Part shown: positions 36,465-46,386 of the stretch, in pieces
How the letters are laid out: each line of letters starts with the position of its first letter
Numbering within the stretch: position 1 is the stretch's first letter
Assembly: GCA_036429605.1 (NCBI GenBank)
Contig: JAVFKD010000004.1
Coordinates: 3,968,001-4,032,000, forward strand
DNA from: Cladobotryum mycophilum
Lineage: Eukaryota > Ascomycota > Sordariomycetes > Hypocreales > Hypocreaceae
Length of the DNA stretch: 64,000 nt
Reading direction: 5' to 3'
Notes under the pieces: model-generated
Told to the model about the DNA's origin: nothing
Database searches by the model: none
The model's input: the letters and a program-made list of their open reading frames with translations, nothing else
Program-made: the position numbers and the translations under genes

Positions 36465-37227
36465 TTTTTTTGGAAAACGAGAAAGGGGAAAAAAGAGAAT
36501 GAAATCAAGGATATGAATTAATGAAGGGGGAAAAGTATGATTTTGGGATCAAGATTGAATGTTCATGGAGTACAAAGGTTGGAATGGCATTGGACGGCGG
36601 GCGTTCTAGGTTATGGGTATTTAACTTGCATGCTGCTGTGATGGAAAAGTTGGTCTAGTTATTCACATATTTCTTTGGTTACATAGCTAATCTAGTTTCT
36701 TTTGTCCATCATTCCGAGAAGAGGAATTCTATCAACGATTTATCATATCCTGTGTTGCTTTTGTCTATTGTGGTGGATGATGAACATCTTGCGCGGGCAT
36801 ACAGGCGCAAACCCCCCGCACCGCCGTCGGGCAACTCATCGGCAGGTTTCCAACTGGCTGACTCGGGTCATTATGGATTAGTAAACGTTTGTCATGCGAA
36901 ACATGGGATCCGATTCGTCAAGTCTCAAATTAGCCTATGCCCATGTTTCTGCTTCGTCATGGAATGATAATCATATTATGCGGGCGTGCTGCAAGTTGAG
37001 AGGATGGTAGAAGCCCCCTCCTCTGCGTTTCGTATTCACAGTCGGAGGTGTGAAATGGATGGGTTGGTCCCACCGTCCCGCAGTCCCACATATTGATGAT
37101 GATGCCTTATTCAACTCGGCTACTGAAATAGCGCAACATGCACATATATAGTAACGGGTGCATGCGAACAATTAACCTGTATACTATATGATACAGATTT
37201 ATCTCGTTTTGATCAATTAACGTCAGA
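36465..37227. other. Intergenic region, FAH-family hydrolase promoter
   Basis: Between the NRPS stop and the FAH-family gene. It contains no gene but holds three tandem 8-bp NGTCCCRC units at 37066-37089 (see separate entry). Confidence 0.55.
37066..37089 (+). promoter_or_regulatory. Triple tandem NGTCCCRC candidate operator
   Basis: Three adjacent octamers start exactly 8 bp apart: GGTCCCAC, CGTCCCGC, AGTCCCAC. They lie about 140-160 bp before the FAH-family start codon. The same core recurs in the divergent promoter at 43350-43448 and upstream of the C2H2 regulator, so a shared binding site is inferred. Confidence 0.55.
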
Positions 37228-38231
37228 ATGCCTTCCTGGACACACCTTGTTCGCTTTGTTGCGGTGGAGGACGACCAAATTCACTTGGGTCAACTGGTGG
37301 ACACTACCCGCGATGCCGGCCTAGATGCTCTCAATGAGGTGCAATTCCCTGTATATCTCATCGAGGGAACTATATACGACGGAAAAGTGACGGACAAGAA
37401 GCTACATGTTAAACAAGTGAGAATATGCCACTGTCCCCATTACCAAGTCACCTACGTTGGGGAAGTTAATAAGAGATGTACAGCTCCTCTCACCCGTTAC
37501 CCGGGAAGAATGCAACTACATCCGGTGCCTTGGATTAAACTACCTCGACCACGCATCAGAAGCCAAGCTTGAACTCCCAAAAGCGCCCATCCTCTTCACG
37601 AAGCCGCGATCAGCACTGATTGGGCCCCATCCGGCCACCATCAACATCCCTGCATGCGCCCAGGATGGCACCAGCGACTACGAGGCGGAGCTCTGCTTTG
37701 TGATTGGCAAGGCTGGTAAAGATATTTCCGAGGAGGATGCGCTTGATTATGTGTTGGGATACACAGCGAGCAATGATGTGTCGGCGCGTAATTTGCAGTT
37801 TGTGACGGGTCACTGGACGTTTTCCAAAGGTTTGGATGATAGCTGTCCGATTGGTAAGTTTACTTCAAATGCAACGCATTTCTCTTTTCTTTCTTTCTTT
37901 CTTACAGACCGCTAACACACGAATTAACGTAGGTCCCGTGCTGGTCTCCCCAGAGGTCATCCCCGACCCCCAAACCCTCTCCATCAAGGCCATCTACAAC
38001 GGCCAGACGGTGCAGGACGGACACACCAAGGACATGATCTTCAGCCTGCGGAAGCAGATCTCTTACCTCTCCCAGGGCACCACGCTAGAGCCCGGGACCA
38101 TCTTTCTGACGGGCACGCCCGCGGGGATTGGCTACTTTAGGGAGCCGCGCGTGACGCTGAATGATGGGGATGATATCAGGGTTGAGATTGAGAAGATTGG
38201 GACTTTGGTCAACAGGGTTAGATATGAGTAG
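37228..38231 (+). CDS. Fumarylacetoacetate hydrolase (FAH) family hydrolase
   Basis: Three exons: 37228-37416, 37484-37853 and 37933-38231, with canonical borders and a coherent frame (about 285 aa). The first exon is the short N-terminal lobe. The catalytic FAH domain carries LGLNYLDHASEAK, KPRSALIGP, the metal-binding acidic strand DYEAELCFVIG, GYTASNDVSARN and, in exon 3, FLTGTPAGIGYF. FAH-family enzymes split C-C bonds in 2,4-diketo acids or act as acylpyruvate hydrolases or enoate hydratases with Mg2+. Beside an extradiol dioxygenase and a ring monooxygenase, cleavage or hydration of a ring-fission product is the likely role, by context rather than by residue. Probably cytosolic; no signal sequence is seen. 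Confidence 0.9.
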
Positions 38232-38516
38232 ATGGAGGAATATCATGGTCGATCCATTGGTGGACGGCAGACCCCTCACACCTCGCAGGCTGGGGGGCTG
38301 ATGCTGGTTGCGTTCTGTCTGTGCGTTGCCCCCGTAAAATCAATGTGTTTGCATGTTGGTTCATTCAATAGGCTCGTGCCGAACCGGCAAAGCTTAGGTG
38401 TAACAAAACAAACAAACAAACTCTTTGAGTCCATCATTTCAAAGCCAGACGGTTTGATAGGCTTGAATCAGTCTACCGATCATGTCCAGTTCTTCACAGA
38501 TGACTGAGTTGCCGCT

Positions 38517-38563
38517 GGTCCCGCACGAGTCATGGTCCATCCAGCCAATCTCATCAGTCCCGT
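38517..38563 (+). promoter_or_regulatory. Two GTCCCG sites upstream of the C2H2 regulator
   Basis: GGTCCCGC at 38517-38524 and AGTCCCGT at 38556-38563 match the core seen upstream of the FAH gene and in the divergent dioxygenase/monooxygenase promoter. They lie about 445-490 bp before the regulator ATG, so autoregulation is possible but the distance makes this weaker. Confidence 0.4.
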
Positions 38564-38634
38564 AGATCTACCGGCATTTCGCCAATGCCATCCCATCCTT
38601 CCTTCCCCCATCCATGGTAGTTGACTGGGTCTGC

Positions 38635-38664
<30 letters not shown>
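38635..38664. repeat. (ACG)10 microsatellite
   Basis: Ten perfect ACG units. A second ten-unit GAC tract lies about 310 bp further on. Confidence 0.8.
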
Positions 38665-38665
<1 letters not shown>

Positions 38666-38971
38666 AACACACCTCCATGCAAAATATGAAGACCCTGTCG
38701 TCTCACGGACTCACGGACTCTTGGACTCTTGAGCGCAATTCTAAGCCGATGATGCATTAAAGAATTTCTATTTTTATGTTTATTTATTTGTTTATTTATT
38801 TATGTATGATTGATTGGCATGCATTGCCCTTGCGCTCATCCGGCTTGCCGAGGGTTTTTCTCCAAACCTGCTTCCGTGCAGCAGCAGCCAGGCTCGTAGG
38901 CGTATCTTCATGCACCACCACAACGCCAAAACCGACCGGTGGTCTTACAGGCAAGGGCCCTGTTGGTCAAA

Positions 38972-39001
38972 GACGACGACGACGACGACGACGACGACGA
39001 C
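38972..39001. repeat. (GAC)10 microsatellite at the regulator start
   Basis: Ten perfect GAC units directly before the preferred ATG (39008). In the frame opened by ATG 38939 it would code an Asp run, so repeat length could alter the N-terminus if that ATG is used. Confidence 0.8.
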
Positions 39002-39007
39002 ATCATC

Positions 39008-41791
39008 ATGGTGCACACGCGCAGAGCCGGCAGGGAGCGTAAATGCCCCTTTTGCGCATTGAATTTCACAAAGGAGGAGCATCTGTCCAGGCATATTCGG
39101 ACTCATACCAAGGAAAAGCCATTTGGGTGCGCCACGTGCGGCAAGATGTTTACACGCCAGTTCGTTGGACCTTTTTCTATTTTCCTTTCTTTTCCTTTCC
39201 TTTCTTTTCTCTTCTTTCTTTCCTCTTCCTCATGAAACAAAAAAAAAGGGATGGCAAAGCTAATGAAAAGGGAAAAACAAAAAGTGACACGCTGCTGCGT
39301 CATGCAAGGTCTCACCAGACCCAGAGGGAAGAGACAAGCAGGTCATCGCGTGATTCATCTTTGAGTCAGCTCCATCATGGCGCAGGAGGAGGGGACGGCC
39401 AGCGAGACTCGGCTCAAGCATCAGCGGACGCTGTCTCAGCCCTCTTGGACATTCGGCATCATCCCGCCGCAGCTGCGTCGTTACCCATTCACCAGCATTC
39501 CCAACAGCAGCCACAGGAGCAGCAACAGCAGCAGGTGTTTGATGTGGCCCCTGTTGTTTCGCCCGTTTCGGCGCCAGCGAGGGCTTCATCTTCGACGCCG
39601 GCATACAGTAACATGAATCAACCTGTCTGGTACGCACCACATTCCGCCACCAACCCAAGTAGCGATGCACATGCGCCTAGCCTTGCACCAGCCCCATTAT
39701 CCTCCCTAGATGGGACATCTTCCGGAGAAGGGGAGATGTGGAATACCTTGAATACCCAGATTCCCGGATGGCTTGTTGGTGATGATTTCGATCTCGCTGC
39801 GCTTAATTCTACGATGCCTACTATGCTTGACTGGCCCGAGGTCTCCAATCATGTGGCAAGTATGAGCCTGCCAAACGAGGGCGCCATGCCCGCTACTTTC
39901 CAAGACGTGGTCAAACCTGAGCCTCGAGAAGACATTATTCGTCGCCACTGGTTTACATATCTAGAAGCGGAGCGCAGTGGACATGTCACGCCGATAGAGG
40001 CCCTACCCGAGCCCGAGCAGACACAGGTAGATGAGAGATATCGAGAGAATCTGTCTCGCCAACTTCAACCGCCTGTTCCTACCGATCCTCTACCTTCAAC
40101 CGACTTTCTGGTATGACATTCCTGTGCCGAGTTATAACACGAGGCTAACAAGTGTCTGATTAGAATCTTTGCATTCAGATGTATTTTACACGTTTTGATG
40201 CAATTTTCCCTATGGTACATGCCCCAACCTTCCGGCCATCCAAACGCCAGTCACTCCTTTTGCTGTCAATGTGTTCAGTTGGCAGCCTTTTCTTGGGATC
40301 CCCTTATGGTATGGCTCAAGGTACGAGGATTTTTGAGCAACTCAACAAAGCTGTCTTGGCCTCGGTAAGAGCGCTACTCCCAGTGACCTGATGCTCGTGT
40401 CTAATTTGGTAGTGGGAGTCTTATATGGCCCGGGGCAGTGGGGAGGCATTAGCTATGACGCAGGCGGCCTTGATCGGTCAGACATTCGGTATGCTATCAG
40501 GCGTAAGTGAAGTATTTCCAATGCTACTTCGGCTTCTTGGTGGCTAACTGGAATAGAAGCCAAGACACCTTGCCATTGTGCAGACGTTTCATGGCACAGT
40601 AATTGCAGTGCGTCAACTCTCCAAACATCCGGATATCAGTCTTGGACCTAGCTAATGTGGTTCTCAGTGGGCTCGCCGGCACAAAATGTTTGAGCAGGAA
40701 ACTGCTACAACAGAAATCATTAATATGCTAAACCAAGATGTGGACACAGCTTGGAAGCTGTGGGTATCAGCGGAAGAGAAACTTAGGTGGGTAATAAGAT
40801 GACTTGACACGACAATTTCCCTGCCTAACATTTCCCTCATAGAGTATCTGTCGGTCTACGCATTCACGACTGCGAACTGGCCGAGCTCTTCATGACGGAG
40901 CCGTTTCTAAGAAGCAGTCAGTCTAAGCCGGCGCGGATTGCCAGTGATGAGTTATGGACCGCCCCCACTGCGGAACAGTGGGCCGCCCTCTTCACGAAGC
41001 AATGTGCTACACAAGGCATAACCCCGCCTTCGGTCGAAGGACCCGAAGGATCTGAAGGAATGAGGCAGCATGACTTCTCGCCCATGAGCGGGTTAATACG
41101 AACAGACGCTAAAGCAACAAAATGGCTCGTAATTTATGCCGTCCTGGAAGGAATAGCCACGACAATAATCGAAAACCGATCCTCCAATGTACTAGAGCAT
41201 ACTTCACCCAAGATCCAAGACTCATTGCTCCAGTTGTATGACGAACATCTTCGGTTGTGCGTTGCAGACACCCTCTGTCTCCAGGCTTTGTGGCACTCGG
41301 TATTTATATCCCTATTTGCCGATGTCAATCGACTTGAAATTGCCGTTGGCCGGGAAGGATATGAGGAGGCACAACAACATTTACAGTATGCTAGGGACTG
41401 GGCCTCATCCTGGAACGGGCACCGATGTGCCTTGCATGCTGCACTGATACTAAAGCGTCTGGGAAACATGTCCATCTGCACAGAGCCCCCGATCCATGTG
41501 CCTCGACTTCTTTATCGGTCTGCTCTAATATGGTATGTATATACAAGGATGGGGCACGATCAAGAATCGGGTTCCACCCAACTCGACTTCCCAGAACTTC
41601 GAAGACTTCACATCAACAGTTGGAAGCTACTGTTTGAAGTCAATGGATTCAAACGCACTCGGCCTGTTATGGCAGAGTCAAGCACCCTTTGCGGCTTGGT
41701 AGATCTATTACAACGCATTAGCCACTGGGAGATTTCCAGAAAGATGGCGTCTTTGTTGAAGATGCTGATGTATGGGCCGTCAGACGACTAG
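39008..41791 (+). CDS. C2H2 zinc-finger transcription factor with fungal regulatory domain
   Basis: Seven or so exons. Exon 1 (39008-39159) holds one finger, CPFCALNFTKEEHLSRHIRTH, and most of the second (CATCGKMFTRxDTLLRHARSH). A 125-bp pyrimidine-rich intron (39160-39284) splits the second finger and must be removed to give its two His. Exon 2 (39285-40110) is a Gln/Ala/Ser/Pro-rich region and an acidic linker. Later exons (starting 40164, 40413, 40557, 40668 and 40843) encode a Fungal_trans-type middle region (YFTRFDAIFPMVHAPTF, RVSVGLRIHDCELAELF) to the stop at 41791. The two-finger plus Fungal_trans design is common in fungal carbon-source regulators. Its place between aromatic-catabolic genes and the shared GTCCC motifs suggest it is the pathway regulator. 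An upstream in-frame ATG (38939) would add a poly-Asp tract. Confidence 0.82.
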
Positions 41792-41888
41792 AGAACAGTC
41801 ACATCATGTTTGAGAGGAGAACTCTGGAAACAAATCTCAAATATTAGGTTTACTATCAATCAACCATCCTGCCTCAATGCAGGACACA

Positions 41889-43155
41889 TTAGTCCAAGAA
41901 ACCACGGGGCAATTCAGGACCCCACACTGCAAGCGACTCATCGCCCGCGGGGCTATATGCAACTGGAGTCTTGTTATTTACCAAATCGCCATCTGCATAG
42001 TGTTCCACCATGAACCCAGTGGTGTCCCACCAGTAGTCAAAAATCTGCGAGCCCAGGACATGCCTGCCGATGCCCCAGACAGACGTATACCCCTTCTGGG
42101 CCAGCCACTGGTGACCGAGCTGCTGTGTGTCGAAATCATGTACCTCAAAGGAGCAATGATGGACATGGGAGGTGCCGCTCTTGGTTATGAAAAAGGTGTG
42201 GTGATCCACGAGGTCCTCGCCACGCTCGATATGAGCAAACATGCCGACGAGTTCTCGCGTGCCGTCCTTTTCAACATAGATGAAGTCTGAAGGAGCCATG
42301 TTGAAATTTTTAGTGTACCATGTTACCACGGAATCGAAGTTTTGGACACAGACGCCAAAATGGCCAAGCTAAATCATATGGTCAGTCGTTTCCATACTGA
42401 TCTTAGCGCAAAGTCTTACCTTGTGTACTGCGGCTGGACCAGTCTTGTATCGTCTAAAGCTTCGAGCCCGTGGCTTCTCAACCTCATAGTTTGTTTCGAT
42501 CTTTTCGGGGTAATCGCCTGGGTCGTTTAGGATCTGACCATGAATCAGGTTAACGGGGAAGCCTTCCGGATCTGTCAAGGTAATGAAGCGTCCGCCACCA
42601 GGCGCATCGACTAGTGCCTCGATGGCGGTGGCACCAGGTAGTTCGGATGCTCTGACCCCCGTTCATGTCAGCTTATTATCTGTGGCGTGATACTGTTGGG
42701 GGATGAGCGAATGGGAGGACTTACCGGAGCAGGTCAGCTTCTGATTCCACCTCAAAAGTCCCGCCGAGGAACTTCTTTGGGCCCTTCTTTGCATAGTATA
42801 CATAGGGATCACGACCATAACCGCGGAACCATATTTCATCGTCCGTCCGTCCGGCAATGTGCAAGCCAAAATCTAGAACTGTCAGCTTTATAATGTTTTT
42901 TTTTTTTTTTGCAAAACAGAATTCCAAGTGCTCACCGAATAAGAATTGTGTAATCTCAGCAAGATCAGGATGCTGGTATCGTATATGAACCAATCTTGTT
43001 ATCTTGATGTGTTTTTCAGCATCTATGCCGTTCCGTTGATACCAAGCCGTCAGTTCTTCATGATTATCTCCCGCTGCGATGGCATCAGGCACCGACGAGC
43101 CAGAGTTGGGTGGATTGGATGTTGGGCTCTGTGTCGAGAGAGTATTAGCTGTCAA
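41889..43155 (-). CDS. Type I extradiol (VOC-fold) dioxygenase
   Basis: Four exons; glyoxalase/bleomycin-resistance/dioxygenase superfamily. The two-domain layout matches ring-cleaving extradiol enzymes. The N-terminal half has ITRLVHIRYQHPDL and RDPYVYYAKKGPKKFLGG. The catalytic half reads LGHFGVCVQNFDS (first ligand His), HVHHCSFEVHDFDTQ (second His) and MVEHYADGD (Glu), the usual 2-His-1-carboxylate Fe(II) triad in order, with FDYWWDTTGF between them. Such enzymes cleave catechols next to a hydroxyl with O2. It is divergent from the FAD monooxygenase (starts 43155 and 43630) and they share the 474-bp promoter. The exact catechol is unknown. The N-terminal 30 residues are Ser/Asn-rich and poorly conserved; the start at 43155 is the best fit. 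Confidence 0.88.
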
Positions 43156-43629
43156 AGGTCTGAGACATTATGCGGGGTATGCTTCTTACCATGTTTCTTC
43201 AGGTTGATAACGATACTGTTCGGTGATGTCTTTGCAATGATGATGGAAAGATGATTAAGAAGACGGTTGCCTCAATCTATTATACAGAATGCATCACGAC
43301 CCACCACCACACAGACGTGACTCGGCCAAGGTCAAGAAACAGTAACCCCCGTCCCACAACGTCATCCGGTCCCGCCGGGCGTCCCACCCCGTAACATGGT
43401 CCCGTTGCGTGCCGCGATGGAAGCGGGAAGGATGATGGGGGCGGGACGTGAGACCTTTCTGACGCGGGTGTTGACCGATTACCGCGACATTGGAAAAGAG
43501 AGATAAACAATGTCCTCCTCCCTTGACATTAGTCAGAGCTACCAATCAATCCCTTTCTCCCTCACTCTCTCCCTTTCCCTCCAAGAATAGGCATTCTAAA
43601 CATTTGATTCTTTTTTATGCAAAGCGAAG
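43156..43629. promoter_or_regulatory. Bidirectional promoter of dioxygenase and monooxygenase
   Basis: Head-to-head promoter of the extradiol dioxygenase (minus) and FAD monooxygenase (plus). It contains five copies of NGTCCCR(C/T): 43350-43357, 43368-43375, 43380-43387 and 43398-43405 on the plus strand, and 43441-43448 inverted. Starts are spaced 18, 12, 18 and 43 bp. The copies cluster in about 100 bp, well above chance for this core. Confidence 0.6.
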
Positions 43630-45929
43630 ATGGCCAATGAGGTTGCGAACCAAGTGGCTGGCGATGAGTGGGAGACGACAGACGTAGTGATTTGCGGGTG
43701 TGGGCCCACGGGCGCGATGCTGTCTGGGTACTTGGGCCGCATGTCTGTCTCGAACATTGTTCTTGAAAAGGAGCCGACGGTGACGACAGATCCGCGGGGG
43801 ATCGCGTTGGATGAGGAGGGACTGAGGTTGGTGCAGGGTCTGGGCGTATACGAGCACGTTTTTCGAGACATTGCGTCTTGTGAGTTTGCATATTCCGGTT
43901 TCTTGTTCCGTCGTTGGAATCAAGGTTTCTTGTGAGGGGGTAATACATGACGTGCTAACTTTGGGGCTTGGCAGGCATGTATCAGTTTCAGTTTGTGGGG
44001 GGAGGCATTACGATTTGAGTACGAAGCCGTTTATGTTTATGAACTATGAGTCGGTATGAATGTCTCTTTGTGTTGAAAAACAGGCCGAGGTCCCGACTAA
44101 TTGTGCCTTGCTTGCATAGACTGAAGGCGGTACCGGCCATGTGGGCTTCATATGTCACAAGCAGCCTATCCTAGAAGGGTATCTGAGAGAAACCATGGCG
44201 TCGCTCCCGCATTGCGAGCTGCGGTCGGGGTCCACGGTGGTTCGGGTTTCGGAGGATGAGGAGTGGGTGTACTGTCACTATGTCGATGCCGAGGGGCGAG
44301 AGCATAAGGTCCGGTCCAGGTTTCTTGTTGGGGCGGATGGCAAGACTGGGTTTGTGCGTAAGAATTATCTGGAGAATAGGGGGATAACCTTGCAGCATAT
44401 TGGGTAAGATATAGCCAACCCAGCCCAACCCAGCCCAACCCCATCCCTTCTTCCCTGGAGGCAGCTCTAACAACACCGACCAGGAACGGATATGAGGAAG
44501 CATGGGTCGCCCTCAACTGGCGCATCTCCCTCCCCACACCGGAATCTCACCCAGATTTCCCACTCTGGAAGCTGGGCCACTCGCCGGAAGACGTCTTTGA
44601 CCTCTTCTTCCCCAAGAACTTCCGCTTTCTGTGCAATCCGGATAGAGCGGCTGTTTGTGGGCGGTTCGGTCTTGCGGAGGATCGGCTGTGGCGGTTTGAG
44701 TTTGTGGTTTTGAGGGGGAGGATGCGGATGAGATGGCGTCGCCGGCGATGATTGAGAAGGTTGTGTTTCCTTATTTGAGGCACAAGGGGAGTCGATATGG
44801 GTGAGAGATGCTTGCTCGTTTGATTTGCTCGAATCTGTGCTGACATACCATCTAACTAGGTTGCGTGAGGATGTCCACTATCCTGAAGACTGTATAGAGG
44901 TTCTGAGATGTCGTCCCTTTATGTTTGCTGCCCGGTCCTGTAACAAATGGGCACAGGATCGTGTGGTGTTGTGCGGTGATGCGGCTCATGTTTTCCCTCC
45001 TTGTAAGTACAGACCCCCTGATGCGTCGCCTGCGTTTTATGCCCTTGCCTCGGTTTTCATTCTGACCTTTTCTTATAGTTGGTGGCCAAGGCATCGCATC
45101 CGGCTTCCGGGATACCGCATCACTAGCATGGCGTCTCGCCGTCGCTACTCGCCAAAAAGCCAACAAGTCACGCTTCGACAGCCTCCTGACTGGATGGTAC
45201 ACTGAGCGCAAACAGCAACTCGACCAATCTCTAGCCAGCACCATTGAGAACGGCAACTTTGTGTGCGAAGGAAACCCGCTCAAGATATTCGTCCGGGACT
45301 GGTACCTCTGGGCCGCGCAGCTGATTCCCTCGGTGCGGCGTAGCCTGCATTTGGGAAACCGGCGGGAGGGCATGGTTCGGTATCAGTACCGGGAGGGTAT
45401 GCCGTTTATTCCTGAATTAGGTGGCGGCGTGTGTTTGCCTCAGGTGTATTGTCGCAAGCTCGGGTCTGACGATGAGGCCTTTTTCACTGATGATGTTATT
45501 TGGCCGGAGCGCAAGATTGGTAATCTGTTTAGACTTGTGGTGCTGGTACAAGATTTGAAGGATGTAGAGGCAAGCTTGGCTGCTCTTGACGATATCGAGA
45601 CGGTATCTGGTGGTCAGATTCAGCGCAAGGAAGTCATCATCTTGCTCGAGGACCCATCACTTACCGGTACTGCTCTGGATACGAGTGTTGGTTTAGAGTG
45701 GCGGGAGAAGATGTATCGCGTCGCAACAGGAGAGGAGTTTGCAGAATCGCCGTTATGCGAGGGAAGGCCGGCTCCGATAGGCTATGATGCGTTGCGTTTG
45801 GGTAAAGAGGTGAACCAGAAGCGGTATATCTTTCTTCGACCGGATCGATTTGTGTTTGCGGCTTGTGATTCTAGGGGAGAGATTGATAGGGTGGCCACTC
45901 GTATTAAGGAGCTACTTGGAGAGAGTTAA
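43630..45929 (+). CDS. FAD-dependent aromatic monooxygenase (phenol-hydroxylase/MhpA-like), frame-disrupted
   Basis: Flavin monooxygenase that would hydroxylate a phenolic ring with NAD(P)H and O2. Seen: Rossmann FAD motif GCGPTGAMLSGYL near residue 22, TEGGTGHVGFICHKQP, LVGADGKTGFVRKNY, VLCGDAAHVFPP and FGGQGIASGFRD, then a C-terminal thioredoxin-like lobe. Six exons are evident. Two reading problems occur. At 43997-44002 (six G) the frame after the usual GGCAG acceptor meets a stop; using the later TTTCAG acceptor (43985-43990) keeps an open frame but drops about eight residues. At 44714-44718 (five G) one base is missing relative to the conserved LRG-E-D-A-D-E-M stretch and no intron fits. 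Either the assembly under-calls G runs or the gene is decaying. Catalytic motifs on both sides are intact. Confidence 0.85.
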
Positions 45930-46386
45930 GCTCGCTTTGGGTCATTTAAAATGCGAGCAGGTGTATAATGTGGAGTAAGGGAGTGGCGGTGTATTGGGTT
46001 TGGATGCAGATTTTGCTTGTTAGAAATACTCTTTGCGTTGGAGATTTGAGATTGGGCTTGAAGTGTTTCGTTGATGGGGCCAGGAGTGAAGTAGGAGATT
46101 CTTGGTGTTTGCTGCTTCAATTTTATCAGATCAAACAGACATGGACTAGATATGGACTGGCATTTGATGCTAAAAATAAGTTAATTCTATTAGATCCAGT
46201 CATTTCATATTTATTTTTCATACCGAATCGCATGTTAAAATGATCATGGTGATAACTACCGCCCCATTCCGTTTTATGAGTAGAACTCAACACCAGGTAG
46301 AAACATCTCCGGCGTCATAAACAACTTATTCATAAACTGACTCATATACTGCACTTACAAAATCATATATCGACCATGTATACTCT
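45930..46386. other. Convergent 3' intergenic region
   Basis: Between the monooxygenase and aldehyde dehydrogenase 3' ends. No gene or repeat of note. Confidence 0.45.

Larger units (their letters stand above)
38232..39007. other. Intergenic region, C2H2 regulator promoter
   Basis: No gene. Contains two NGTCCCG(C/T) sites (38517-38524 and 38556-38563) and an (ACG)10 microsatellite (38635-38664), mirrored by a (GAC)10 tract directly at the start of the next gene. Confidence 0.5.
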
